DNA from: Terfezia claveryi
Taxonomy: Eukaryota; Ascomycota; Pezizomycetes; Pezizales; Pezizaceae
NCBI GenBank assembly: GCA_015179025.1
Contig: WHUX01000161.1
Location: 59,962-123,961 of the forward strand
Reading direction: 5' to 3'
DNA: 64,000 nucleotides
Shown: in pieces, positions 11,666 through 22,590 of the stretch
Layout: the number at the start of each line of letters is the position of its first letter
Numbering within the stretch: position 1 is the first letter of the stretch
Notes under the pieces: model-generated
The model's input: only the letters and a program-made list of their open reading frames with translations
Told to the model about the DNA's origin: nothing
The model's database searches: none
Position numbers and translations under genes: made by a program

Positions 11666-12335
11666 TCAATGCTTGTAAATATGAATTGTACTTAGTAATA
11701 AAATATCACTATGATCCTCCACTTCCATTTCCACTTCCAAGTCAGATTGCGACTGTACCTCTTGAACGATAGGAGCATTCAGGCAGCTATATGATGGGTG
11801 GCATCGGCTGCTACAATGTAAATCAGATTTAATATAGCTGCATTGTCGGGTTTGGCATTTGCCCTTGCACTTGCAGGAATTGTATAATAAATGTAAGTCT
11901 AGGTGGAAAATTAATAGAGAATGTGGAAGACATACTTCAGGATATAAACTTAGAGGATTACGGCGAGAGGCCCCATGAAGTGTAACATATTGTTGCGCAA
12001 TATCAGGCCATGCACACTCAGAAGTAGAAACATTAAATCCCTTTAACGTCTGAATATTAGGTGCATCTAATAAATCTAGAACACGTAGTAGCTCTCGAGT
12101 TGGATAGTACCGATCTAATAAGCCATATGTAGTTAATAAAGCATGGCGGTTAGGATAAGGTTTTCGCATAATGAGATAATAGAGCCGTCGGTCATCTGTA
12201 CCATGTCTATCTTGTCTAGGTACATGTACACTAACAATATTTCCAATAGCAAAAACCTCAATAATATGTTGTTGTTCATACTGCTTCACCATTTTTTGAC
12301 GAGCTTTAGTAGTATTTTTTTGAACTCGTTGGAGT
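11666..12335 (-). pseudogene. C-terminal part of a KRBA2-like rve-integrase transposon protein
   Basis: Minus-strand frame of about 208 codons from the Met at 12292, with coding-like sequence continuing upstream to about 12332 (QKNTTKARQKMVKQYE). It reads VEVFAIGN-type sequence, VSVHVPRQDR, YGLLDRYYPTREL, then a cysteine tail CKCKGKCQTRQC...LHCSSRCHPSYSCLN, followed by an acidic stretch. This order (basic coil, 'vD/R' hinge, 'GLLDR.Y' block, Cys-rich tail) is that of the C-terminus of KRBA2-like integrase-derived proteins. The DDE core upstream is absent, cut off by LINE-B at about 12333. Family assignment is by motif memory only. Confidence 0.6.
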
Positions 12336-12339
12336 AGAT

Positions 12340-13350
12340 TCCCATCGTCCAGAAGTTGAGGAATCCACTATCGCAAAGGTAAGGAAGGCACTTAGCAAAA
12401 CGTCGAACAGCTCGGTGCCAGGACCGGACCTTATTTCCTACCGCCTTATCAAGCTCATCAAGGATACCCAGCTTGGCACAGCCCTCCTCAACGATCTAGC
12501 TAGAGTAGCCGAAGGCAATATAGCAGCACCCTTAGTGTGGAGGGACCTCTCCATGGTAATGATACCTAAACTAGGAAAGGACCACTCCCAGGTCAAAGGA
12601 TGGAGGCCGATAGTCCTGTCGAATACAGTGAGCAAGCTACCAGAGAAGCTGATAGCCAACGAACTCCAGAAACAAACCCAGCTCTTTCACCCACTATAAT
12701 ACCTACGGCTCTCAGAAGTCAAGGTCGGCAATAGATGTACTAATGCTGACAATGTCTACAGCAGAGAAGGCAATCCAGAAAGGGAAGAAAGTGACTCTAT
12801 TAGGGAAGGACATAGTATCAGCGTTCAACAATGTCCGTACCGACAAGCTAATCCAGATCCTCAAAGAGTCGGGAGTATCCGAACACCTACAGAGGTTTGT
12901 TAAGTAGTTCTTACAACCAAGGAGCTTCCCTGTTGTATGGGATAGCTCAATTAGGGGGGTAATGCGAATGGATCAGGGCGCACCACAAGGCAGTCCACTA
13001 TCCCCAGTTCTCTGGCTTATCTATATCGGACACACTTTAACAAGAGCTTCAGCAGAGCTCGATTCATAGAAAATGCCATAACGAGATAGGTCCCAGCACC
13101 GAAGTACAAGTCATCAGCTAGCTACTACTCATACACGATACACATGCACTATGATCACTAAGGTCTTCGCTTACAGGGACGACATCAACCCCTTAGTGAT
13201 TAGCTCATTAGACACTGCCAGCCACAATCGGTTAGTTAAGAGAGTCGATTCCCTCCTGGACAAGTGTGCACAAGACGACGAACTATAGTGGGACAGTAGC
13301 AAAGAAAGCAGGGTCGATTTCTACCACAAAGGGAAAGCTTAGTCATGTAC
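12340..13350 (+). pseudogene. LINE-B reverse transcriptase remnant
   Basis: Starts RPEVEESTIAKVRKAL, then VPGPDLISYRLIK (12410-12450), VMIPKLGKDHSQVKGWRPI (12555-12610), GKDIVSAFNNVRTDKL (12805-12850), DQGAPQGSPLSPVLWLIYI (12970-13025) and FAYRDDINPLV (13165-13195), which is the YxDD box with an Arg at x. Stops (about 12698 and 12906) and frameshifts break it. Domain order is standard for a Tad1 RT. Confidence 0.85.
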
Positions 13351-13950
13351 TACACTCAGTATCCTAATCTGCAGCAATTTCTCCTAGAAGCCGCATATCA
13401 ACTCCCGCACAGCCAAAGCATCTACTATGCTGAACGTCCTTTCCAGCCTTGGAAATGCAAATGGTGGCATGACCCATCTGCCCTCAGATCACTATATACA
13501 GGATGCATCTGAAGTATCTTCACATGGGGGGCAGAACTCTATTACACACACCAGTTGAAGTCACTCCTAGACCCAATGAAGAGACTAGAATACAAGGCTC
13601 TACGGAAGATCATAGGAGGATATCATGGTAGCAGCCACCTAACCCTAGGTAAGATCGCCAACATAGAACCACTGAATGAGAAACTGGACGACATGTCAAG
13701 ATTGTAGGCAGCAAAGGCAATCCGCATAGGTGACAAGGAAGTAAAGGCCTATAATAAAGAGGATATCTCATAGCAACAGAGTAATGACCTGCATTGAACG
13801 AGAACACCCATTTCCGAGGCCTTTTATCTGAATGGGACAAACCCAGAGGAGATGTCCTGGGGCGACCGGGAGGACACAACTCCCTTCCCCATATTCTACG
13901 AAGAGATCCTCGACCCCAAATCCGAGAGGTCCAAATGCCTAGGTGCCTAG

Positions 13951-14787
13951 GTGGAAAAAATAGGAACAATCTCAAAGGATGGCTGGAGAGTTTGTTATAC
14001 AGATGGCATAGGGCGAGGGGGAGAGATGGCTAGCGGTGTACACAGTGAAGACTGGAGAGGGGGTGAGGCGAGGGATTATAGTAGCTTCCTAGGGAATCAA
14101 GCCACAGTAGCAAATGGCGAACTGCACGCTATGGAGTTAGTGTTACAGAAAGAGGACTCGGACATGCTCGCCATCCTGTCAGATTCGCAGGCAGCAGTCC
14201 AAGCAGTATGCAACATGAGCACAGGTCACCTCCCCAGATCTGGCATCGAGAAGAATAGCAAGTCCCTGCTAGTAGGTAACGCCCATAGGGATCTCCGGCT
14301 TTCATGGATTAGAGGCCATCTAGACATCGAGGGGAACGAGAAAGCGGACCGCACCTGCAACTTCCATTCCCACCTGGGCACATTCACAGGCAAGGCTCAC
14401 ACGGTAACGGAAGGGGCCCTCCGTAGTTCCTCCAAGGCAATAAGAAAGGAAGCTAGATCAAAAGCAGGATATGGCGCCAGAAGGGTGGAGTGGAACCGGC
14501 ACGCCCTGTCAGCATATACGTGGCTACAGACGAACAGAGGTCCCCAGAAGAGCTGGCTCCACCACATAGGCAAAGCGGAGTCAGCGGAGTGCGTATGCGG
14601 ACACACCTCCAAGATGGGAGAGCATATCGTCTTCAACTGCCCATGCTTTGACTGTCCCAAGAGGGCCCTATTGCGAGAGAAAAGTAGTTGGAAGGAGCTC
14701 GACAAGCCTGAATGGAGAAAGGAGGAGGAGGAGACATACGAGGCCACAGAGACCTTTTTCAAGCTCTTATACCATGAGCTCATTTAG
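13951..14787 (+). CDS. LINE-B RNase H and CCHC region, open 278-codon stretch
   Basis: An uninterrupted frame that is the 3' part of the LINE-B pol, not a separate gene. RNase H: CYTDGIG (first catalytic Asp, about 13998), NGELHAMEL (Glu, about 14115), ILSDSQAA (Asp, about 14173) and LSWIRGHLDIEGNEKADR (14295-14350). Then a zinc-binding ECVCGHTSKMGEHIVFNCP motif (14588-14645) and a C-terminal helix-rich tail. The expected catalytic D-E-D residues are all present, so this part is better kept than the RT. It would normally be translated as the end of a longer polyprotein. Confidence 0.8.
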   Translation: MEKIGTISKDGWRVCYTDGIGRGGEMASGVHSEDWRGGEARDYSSFLGNQATVANGELHAMELVLQKEDSDMLAILSDSQAAVQAVCNMSTGHLPRSGIEKNSKSLLVGNAHRDLRLSWIRGHLDIEGNEKADRTCNFHSHLGTFTGKAHTVTEGALRSSSKAIRKEARSKAGYGARRVEWNRHALSAYTWLQTNRGPQKSWLHHIGKAESAECVCGHTSKMGEHIVFNCPCFDCPKRALLREKSSWKELDKPEWRKEEEETYEATETFFKLLYHELI

Positions 14788-15140
14788 TTCACAATCTCAA
14801 CTTCACAAATCCCCCTTGTCTATTTCAGCTCAGAGCATTAGTTCATTTCAGCAGTTCACTGTTAAAAGTTCTTCTTATTTTATTTTATAGTCTCTTTTAT
14901 TCTATCAGTTCATTAGGGGAAGAGATTAAGGGTCGAGTCTTAGTCAGGCCCCCAGGTCATCGGCTAGTCCGTTAATGATAGTATGGAGCCTCACTCTGGG
15001 TTGTTATCATGTATTTATTCCACGTGGGTTCAGCAGATTAACTTGCCCTACCCTTGAATCCACTGAGTTTCCGTGTGGCTCCTCATGGCCCCCCTAACGG
15101 GGCCGCATAGGAGTATCAAGTATTTAAAAAAAAAAAAAAA

Positions 15141-15330
15141 TAGTCTGGAAGTTGTTGAATAGCTTCTTGATTAGACTCAAAGTTAATAGAGTCCGATTCA
15201 ACCTTACTTTAACTCGCCTACATATACATATCCACTAGTGAGCCTACATTAACTCACTACCATACTTGTATTTAGCCAATTCCTTTTGAGAGCAGCCCAC
15301 GCAGGAATACTTATTCCCAGGAAAGCCAGA
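15141..15330. other. No gene recognised
   Basis: AT-rich spacer between the LINE-B A-run and Copia-4. No domain seen. Confidence 0.4.
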
Positions 15331-15597
15331 ACATTTTCATCAGAAGAATCTAATAATTGAAAAGGCTTTGAAGCTGGATCTGAGGCAGTTCGAACTTAGC
15401 GATTAGAATACTGAAGATGATTGAGGTGAAGGAGTCTTGTAATATGATTCCCGACCTAATTCCTAGGTGGGATGTCCTGCCCAGGAACTGTCCCATTCGC
15501 GAATCAGCTGATTCCCGGGCAGGACAGAACATATCCAACCCATTCTGGTAAAATCATCAATAAAAGTAATGTAATATTGTGAGTTACCATAGGAGGG
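15331..15597 (-). pseudogene. Copia-4 integrase, distal fragment
   Basis: Minus strand from 15597 reads PSYGNSQYYITFIDDFTRMGW, the direct continuation of the integrase interrupted at 17183. Downstream the sequence degenerates and includes a palindromic CCCGGGAAT...ATTCGCGAATGGGAC segment (15470-15535). RT and RNase H are missing. Confidence 0.75.
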
Positions 15598-15599
15598 TA

Positions 15600-17180
15600 C
15601 CATCCATCTTCGGGATGCCGATCACCAACGGGATGCGGATCACCCGACTATTTATGCATTTTCAACGATTTCGAGCTCTATACATAATGAAATAAGCCCA
15701 GATTCTGGAATCGTCTTTGAGATATATAGTACTTTGTAAAATAAAGTATTGCAGGCCCAAGGTATACTACACCTTAAATGATGCTGAGAGAAATACCGGG
15801 GATTACCGGGTAGGTTTAGCTATAAGATATATGAATAGATGATGGCAGAGAAAGTTTCAATGATCAGAAATTACTGTTTCCACTTGGTACTTGTGGTTTA
15901 CTCTCACTATATATGCAATTTCATATAATATACCCATACAGAAGGATCGGTCTGAAATGGTAGCTTAGTCGGGAATGTAAATGAAGCTACTTTTTGTCAT
16001 AGCTCAACCAAACCAGGCCTAATTCGAAAACCAGATAGGTCAAAAGCAAGTACATGGGTAGGAAAATACTCTTAGGTAGCTTATACAGGATATCTGAGCA
16101 AAACCGGGCAACATCATGCCCCCAAACGAAGGCCTAGGGAAGGTGCATAGAATATATTCACTATCATAATTCAATCAAACTAGGTCCAAATCAAATACCT
16201 AATGGCATGAAAGTATGCCAATAGGCAGGCCTGTCAATTAGTACTCTACACATAATATCTGCTAAAAATTGAGTGAGGACATATCACTAATGAGCAGTTC
16301 AGTGGGAGGGCACATAAAATATATCTATGTTATAAGTTAATGAAACCAAGCCCAAATCAAGCAAATACTGGCTTATATGAATGCTTGTAGATACTAGACA
16401 CTTATATACATGCTATACAGTAGCTTTGACTTGACTAAAGTGAAGTCATCTTGTAAAGGCCCTTCTCGAAAACAGGCCAACAGGTGGTAGATTTTGGGAT
16501 ACTACTTTCAAGCAAGTACAGGATCAGGTATTTAATATCTTAAAAGCATTAATGTATGGAGGGCAATCTTTTGAACCTATTGCACATATGATTTAGCCTA
16601 AATTGATGTAGCTTAGCGTCATAGCCTTTTTGGGAAGAAATATAAAGTCTTAGTATATGTCAATCTCTATCTACCTAAAATATATATTTAGTTGCTGAGA
16701 CAAGCTCGTCTGTTCTATTTAGCTATGTGTATTTGTTTGAGCTATGGGGCGATTGATCTGGGTCTAGTTTGGTTGAGCTATGACAAGAAATACCTTCATT
16801 TACATCTCTGGTGAAGCTACCATTATGGACCAACCCTTCTGCGTGGGCATATTATATGAAATTGCATATATAGTGAGTATAAACCACAAGTACCAAGTGG
16901 GAACAGTAATTTTTGATTATTGAAACCTTCTCCACCATCATCTATTCATATATCTTATAGCTAAACCTACCCGGTAATCCCCGGTATTTCTCTTAGCATC
17001 ATTTAAGCTGTAGTGCACCTTGGACCTGCGATACTTTATTTTGCAAAGTACTATATATTTCAAATATGATCCCAGAATCTGGGTCTATTTCGTTATGTAT
17101 AGAGCTCGAAATCATCGAAAATGCATAAATAGCCGGGTGATCCACATCCCAGTGGTGATCGACATCCCGAGGATGGATGG
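15600..17180. mobile_element. 1.58-kb DNA transposon with ~400-bp TIRs, TA target duplication
   Basis: Both ends begin CCATCCATC(T/C)TCGGGATG (left 15600; right, inverted, at 17180) and the arms match for about 400 bp (15600 to ~16012 against 17180 to ~16770). Flanking TA at 15598-15599 and 17181-17182. Removing the element and one TA restores the Copia-4 integrase frame (GKQSLPSYGN). The interior (16013-16769) has no ORF. It contains degenerate repeats of a CATA(G/A)(C/T)TCAA(C/T)CAAAC motif. TA duplication suggests the Tc1/mariner superfamily; non-autonomous. Confidence 0.9.
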
Positions 17181-19056
17181 TAAGGATTGTTTTCCACTCA
17201 GATTGCTATAGAGCAGTTCAAATGGCCGACTGGATCTGGCTTCGGTAAGACTTTGTGGAACCGCATTCACGGATCTAGCTAATATACATGCTTTGCACGC
17301 GAATTCTGCAGGCTTTGGGGGTATTAATGAGCCGTCCACATAAGCTGTGGGCGCTACCTTACTTGAATGCCCTAATGAACGGTGCCAGAAGGCAAACGAT
17401 AATGTTGCCTGCGTTTTAGCTCTTTTGGTGGCTTGTGCCGCATGTTCAGGTTCAAAGCCTCTTTTTGCTGGGGTTCCGGAAGCCTCGTTAGAGGTAGATC
17501 TGGAGACCTCGTTATTGCTGGATCCGTGAGCTTTATTAGGGCTAGGTCCTAAAGCTTCGTTATTGCTGGATCTGTGAGCTTTATTAGAGCTAGATCCTGA
17601 ACCTTCGTTATTGCTGGCAAAAAGGGAACAGTCTTTGCGTTGAACAAGAAATGGGAGATTTCCCTTAAATTCTGCCATACATACAGGAGAGCGCGCGATA
17701 TTATAAACAATAATCCTGTTACCTGATGCCACCATAGAATACCCTTTTGACTTTAACACGTTCCACGATAATAACGAATGACCAAGAGAAGAAACATATG
17801 GAACAGAGTTGAGACGAACGACATTGTGAGCGTTATCAGGGAGGACGCAGTCTAATAGGACTGTGCCTAATCCTTCAACAGAGGGAGCACTACCCCCCTA
17901 CACTCACAGTTTCGTGACTCTGTTCAATCCGTTCAAATTTCCCTATATCAGACGTCATGTGAGACGAGGCGCATGTGTCAAGATTCCAGGTATAAGCGAT
18001 ACTGACATCAGATCGATCTATATCCATTTCTTGGGATAGATCCGCAGAAACGAGTGGACCAGCAATATCCCCCGCAATAAGTGCATGGTTGGAGGGACCT
18101 TGATTAGAAGACCCTGACCGATGAGAAGGGGAATTCTGCTGAGATGGAGGAGGCTGGTTTGCAGCTTGATCCTTCTTTCGTTGCTGCTCGCGCTTTAACT
18201 TCCTGCATTCTTGCCAATTGTGACCGGCGGGATTACCGCCGTGCTTTTGGCAGTAAGAGCACGTTTGAGTAGGTTCGGAGGTTTTATGCTCTGCCTATTA
18301 CTAGGCTTGCGCTTCTTGTTGTTGTTGTTGCTCGTTATTAGAGCAGCGTCTCCGCCTTGCGGTTCTTCAGTTGGTTATTTGAGGCGAGGCCCAACATCCT
18401 ATGACTTACTTCTGAGTAAGTATGGTCGGGTTTAGTTGAGAGATTATCTACTGGGTTAGGATAGACCCGACTCAAGGCAGCAAGAAGAAAATCTCGTTTT
18501 ACAAAATCCTCAAGAAATGCCTTGAATTTTTGTCTATACTCATCAGTTCCAGAAGAAAGCTCAAGCACCCTGACCCACTGGTCATCGAATTTATCTAAGA
18601 AATCAGGAACTGGCTTGCCTTTTTCCAGCTATATGAAAAGGAGGCATAATCTAGCCACTTGATGTACAAAAGAAAAGGCCGTATCCCTATAATATGTCTC
18701 TTTCAGATATTTCCAAATTGCATGGGGTGATCTGTACTTAGAGACTTTCTTGAGGATCGGCTTGCTAATGACTTGGATGAGGATGAGGAGAGCATGTTCT
18801 GATAACGTCTGGTATCCTAACAGCTCTTCAGCAGAAGCAGTGGAAAGGGGTACTGCACCATCAACAACAATATCAAGAACATTCATCACATCAAAGACCA
18901 TAATCATCTATGAAGACCAGTCTTCATAATTTTACTGTCCATCTAGGTGTTCTATATTGCTGAGTTTTACCTCAGCAGGATGGAATTTATTAGACAATGC
19001 GAATATAGAGCGAGTTGATTTGGAAATTATTGCAGTTGTTGTAGGTGCAGCCATGT
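17112..19056 (-). pseudogene. Copia-4 gag, protease and start of integrase
   Basis: Minus strand from a Met at about 19054. Gag of the UBN2/Copia type (VFDVMNVLDIVVDGAVPL, AIWKYLKETYYRDTAFSFVHQV, KRDFLLAALSRVYPNPVDNLSTKPDHTYSEV). Then a zinc motif C..CQKHGGNPAGHNWQECRK (18250-18200), and protease WNLDTCASSHMTSDIG (about 17995-17945) with DTC where DTG/DSG is usual. The N-terminal part of integrase follows: FWHRSLGHSS...CKACILARS, HHCC complete, 17395-17270, then ELLYSNLSGKQS. A Ser/Asn-rich repeat is seen at 17500-17620. Broken by stops and frameshifts. Confidence 0.85.
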
Positions 19057-19149
19057 TACCGGCTGTGCTGCTTGATTCGCCTTGCCTGTTCGATATTATG
19101 TGTTGTTTGAGGTAATATCTATCAATGTACCTAATCTGGGCTCATACCC

Positions 19150-19525
19150 TCTTGGAATGAGAAGTTGTGCATAGCAATACTAACAGCGAATAGACAGATG
19201 AATGACCAGTAAAGGGACACTTTACCTGATATGTGTGTATGAATATGTGAGATGTTCGAGTATATGAGTATATGAGTATATGAGTATATGAGATTCCCCG
19301 AAGCTCTTCCTCTCTAGAGAAGCAATAGAAGAGGTCTACATTCATGAAGGGATAATGCAAATAGCATTGCTATTACAGGTAAGTATTGCGAGAAAGCAGG
19401 TATGTGCTGGAGTTATGTGAGGTTACGTGAGTAGCATATCGCCACAACGTCAGTATGTATATATATGCGTGAGTGGTATATCGCCACAATGTCATATGCT
19501 GGATTAGCTCACATACTTTTCAACA
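19150..19525 (-). repeat. Copia-4 5' LTR
   Basis: Minus-strand sequence begins TGTTGAAAAG at 19525 and ends near 19150 in CATTCCAAGA, followed by GGTATGAGCCC, a primer-binding site matching the anticodon half of initiator tRNA-Met (19139-19149). Contains a TATGAGTATATGAG microsatellite (19258-19292). Related LTRs are at 20999-21498, 32108-32821, 32897-36280 and 36402-36897. Confidence 0.75.
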
Positions 19526-19890
19526 AGCCCAACTCCCAATGACTTGTAAGCCGAAGTATACGGCAGCACGCCAAATAACGCAACATGCCTTAGTGACGCT
19601 GACATATAGTTACCTACCAAGAGATCAAGACAGCCCAACTCCCAATGGCTTGGCAGCCGAAGTATGTGGTAGATGCCAAATAACGCAACATGCCTTGATG
19701 ACGCTGACGTATAGTTACCTACCAAGAGATCGAAACAGCCCAACTCCCAATGACTTAGCAGCTGAAGTATACGGCAGCACGCCAAATAACGCAACATGCC
19801 TTAGTGACGCTGAGGTACAGTTACCTGCCAAGAGATCGAGACAGCCCAACTCCCAATGGCTTGGCAGCCGAAGTATGCAGCGGACGCCAA
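19526..19890 (+). repeat. 106-bp tandem satellite, about 3.5 units
   Basis: Units start AGCCCAACTCCCAATG at 19526, 19632, 19737 and 19843. The unit includes CCGAAGTATACGGCAGCACG and CCAAATAACGCAACATGCC. More units lie at 20930-20998 and 21499-21750, split by a solo LTR. The frames open through it come from the repeat, not from a gene. Confidence 0.9.
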
Positions 19891-20929
19891 ATAATACTAT
19901 TGAACAGTATTGAAGAGTTCAGGGTAACTTTTGAAAATCCTAATCAATACTCAACTAGTTTAATAGTGATGAGCGCACTGAACATGGCTAGTGAGTTAGT
20001 GAGTACTAGTCTGTATAGCTGATCAAGCAGTGCTTAATACATGTACTGATTTATTAGGAGACTCATTTATTTGAGTTTGATCAAGTAGCGCTCAACACTG
20101 AGCACTTATTCATTTACTAGGAAACCTGTTCATCTGAGCCTGTCAGCACTGAATAAGAACTATGTTCGGAGTATGAGAATATATTCGGATTATCATAATT
20201 TAAAGTCTTAGCTGCGTAGTTAATAAACCTGTTAAACATACTCGTCTAACCTGTACCAGCTTACACCCTGTGTTATAATAGCTACCACATGATGTACTGG
20301 CGTTCGCCTAAACAAGCTTACACTTTGTACTATGACGCTGGCCGCCACATGATTCATGAGGCGCTTTATATTATGACATCACGGTATATTCTTGTTTTCT
20401 ATTGTATATGACATCACAGTATCGCTGTTGCTTTCTATTCATGTTACTAGCGTCTGATGTCTATATATCTCTGCAATACTCGCAATACTTGTCTCGATAA
20501 GTAACTCAATGAACTTACTCTACAAGTACTTGCTTAAGCTCTTCGCTTAAGCTCTTCGCTTGACTTACCTTTACGCTTGACCTACCTCTATACTTGATCT
20601 CTCGCTTGATCTATTCGTTATATACTTATATATATATCATATATATATACGTGATCATATATTGTCTACCACTTGATTGTGGTAAAGTCTTCTTTATTGA
20701 ATCTGTGATTCGCTGCTGCTCATTAACCTTCAATAAAACCTATGTTATGTGAGTGCGGAGGGTAGTCTGGTTATGCAGGGGGCATTTCTACCCACCAGGT
20801 TGTAAGATGCTTAGTTGATTTGTAATTAAGTCAGGTGATAACCCTGGGATCCCAGACTGTCAGTACCATTAGACTGGGGATTGTACCGTTCCCAGTACTT
20901 TAGTGGTTGTACCAAGTCTCATGCCTGAG
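19891..20929 (+). repeat. Probable LTR-type sequence, unknown element
   Basis: No ORF. The 3' half has features of an LTR transcription unit: a TATATA-rich run (20620-20650), CTCTTCGCTT repeats (20540-20570), and TCAATAAAACC (20731) as a polyadenylation-like signal. The segment GTAAAGTCTTCTTTATTGAATCTGTGATTCGC (20682-20713, split here by position) is similar to 22127-22160. Boundaries are not defined. Confidence 0.4.
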
Positions 20930-20998
20930 GTACCAAATAACGTGGTGATGCTGAGGTACAGTTGCCTGCCAAGAAATTGAGACAGCCCAACTCCCTGA
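20930..20998 (+). repeat. Partial 106-bp satellite unit
   Basis: Reads GGTACCAAATAACG...GAGACAGCCCAACTCCC, one partial unit of the satellite seen at 19526-19890. Confidence 0.75.
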
Positions 20999-21498
20999 CC
21001 AGTAGGGAGCAGCAACACTAGCGAGCAGATAAGATATGTAGCTAATGATCAATGAAGAGTCACTTCACCAATATGAGAACATATGAGTGTGAGACTGTAT
21101 ATGTGAGAACGTATGTGTGAGAGAACATATATGTGTGCGAGCGTATGTGTGTGAGAACGTATGTGAGTTCCTTAACTCTTCTACAATGAATTAGAAGAGA
21201 TCTATATATACGAAAGGATAATGCTAAGGACTGCCGTTACAGGTATTGCTGGTAAGCAGGAAATGCTGGAGTTACGTGAGTGGCCGTCGCAATCATTATG
21301 ACATGAATAATGACATGAATGGTAATAGCCACAACATCATGCGGGAATGTCAATGAGTGTGTGCCAACCAGACTAGATGAGTGGTAATGTCCATGACATC
21401 ATGCGGAAATGTTGATATGTGATAACAGCCACAACATCATGTGGAAATGTTGATGTAGTAATGTCCACGACATCATATGACTCCTGTGCTTTTCAACA
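20999..21498 (-). repeat. Solo LTR of the Copia-4 LTR family
   Basis: Ends (minus strand start) TGTTGAAAAGCACAGG at 21498. The left side CCAGTAGGGAGCAGCAACAC aligns with 32108 onward. It splits the 106-bp satellite. Its stretch GTGGCCGTCGCAATCATTATG (21279-21299) is the uninterrupted equivalent of the site where MITE-A copy 4 sits in the sister LTR at 32392. Confidence 0.75.
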
Positions 21499-21750
21499 CT
21501 CCCGCAGCCGAAGTATACGGCAGCATGCCAAATAATGCAACATACCTTGGTGACGCTGACGTACAGTTACCTGCCAAGAGGTCTAGACAGCCAACTCCCA
21601 ATACCTTGGCAGCCACAGTATACAATGCAGCACGAGACACATCTGTGACCTGCCAAGAGATCGAGACAGCCCAACTCCCAATTACTTAGCAGCCGAAGTA
21701 TACAAGCACATGCCTAAGCAACCCGGCACTGCTGAGATACAGGTACCCTG
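21499..21750 (+). repeat. 106-bp satellite, about 2.5 diverged units
   Basis: CAGCCGAAGTATACGGCAGC at 21506 and two further units with AACTCCCAAT(A/T)(C/A)CTT (21593, 21674). Continues the array interrupted by the solo LTR. Confidence 0.8.
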
Positions 21751-22575
21751 TTGAGAACCACATGTATAGTAGTCTGGTTGGCACAACACCCTCATAGCAT
21801 GTATAGGTTTGGCTTACCTACACACACCGACATACCGGTACATACATGTAAACTATAGCATCTACTTGCTATCATGTATTCACTGTATCATTCTGTTTTA
21901 TATATATATAGAGGTGTTAAGCATATTCATGTGCACACTCATATATCACAGCTCACACCTCTGTAGATCCACATGGACCCACTCATATGCTTCACATGTC
22001 ATCGTTATGTTCATGACGTTATTCTTGCTATTCATGTATATATAGCTGCGATCTTCGCTCTACTTGACAATCATCACTTCAAGCAATTCAGTCAAGTCTC
22101 TCTCTCTCTTTCTCTCGTGGTTCTAGTGAAGTCTTCTTCATTGAACCTAGTGATTCACCGCTGCCTCACCTTTAATAAGAGCATCAGGAAGAAAATAGTT
22201 GTCTCCAGTGTCTCTAGAGACACTATTGCCACTGGAGACAAGGTGTGTCTCCACGATTGGCAGAATGTCTCCCAGTGTCTCCTGAAGACACTGGGAGACA
22301 TTGGGAGACACATGGGAGACACTCAGGAGACACCTAGGAGACATAAAAGACACAAAAGACACCAGAGACAACCCTGTCTCCTGAGACACCACCTGGCGTC
22401 CCGATGCCACTTTTTCTTGCTGATGAGGATGGTGGAAGCTCTTCAATAGGTTGTGAAGCAGTCTAAGGAAACACACTCACATATCTGCATACACGTGATG
22501 TGATGTATTCTTCCATTGGCTATTTATCTATTCATCTGTTGCTAGTGTTGCTGTTCATAACCCTGTACTCCAACA
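21751..22575 (+). repeat. Plus-strand LTR with nested MITE-A
   Basis: Begins near TGTTGAGAACC (21751) and ends CCAACA at 22575, directly followed by a tRNA-half primer site. MITE-A copy 3 (22183-22424) lies inside. The end block TTGCTAGTGTTGCTGTTCAT (22538-22557) matches the other LTRs of the family. The left boundary is inferred and may belong to a second LTR type (compare 20682-20713). Confidence 0.5.
22183..22424. mobile_element. MITE-A copy 3
   Basis: Same orientation as copy 2. Ends ATCAGGAAGAAAATAG and CTTTTTCTTGCTGAT. Contains TGTCTCTAGAGACAC and CCACCTGGCGTCCCGATGCC, the latter shared with copies 2 and 4. Confidence 0.87.
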
Positions 22576-22590
22576 AGTTATGAGCCCGGC
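22576..22590 (+). other. Primer-binding site, initiator-tRNA half
   Basis: AGTTATGAGCCCGGC directly after the LTR end CCAACA. Its complement GGGCTCATAAC is the anticodon arm of initiator tRNA-Met, the half-tRNA primer used by many Copia elements. Confidence 0.7.

Larger units (their letters stand above)
12333..15140 (+). mobile_element. LINE-B: Tad1-like non-LTR retrotransposon, 5'-truncated
   Basis: Begins inside the N-terminus of RT and ends in a 15-base A-run at 15126-15140. The 3' UTR holds GGCCCCCCTAACGGGGCCGC, a stem-loop shared with the copies at 26069-26616, 38438-38492 and, inverted, 25640-25815. ORF1 and endonuclease are absent, the usual outcome of incomplete target-primed reverse transcription. 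Confidence 0.88.

Noticed and set aside
14397..14783. Minus-strand frame of 128 codons
   Set aside because: Antisense to the LINE-B RNase H/CCHC frame.
19473..20022. Frames through the 106-bp satellite
   Set aside because: Repeat-derived, repeated peptide blocks without domain, disrupted in neighbouring units.
22180..22476. Short frames over MITE-A copies (for example 22147-22476, 32377-32722)
   Set aside because: They are translations of the GTCTCC repeat (CLLSVS/VSPGVS-like), present in all copies in shifting frames.
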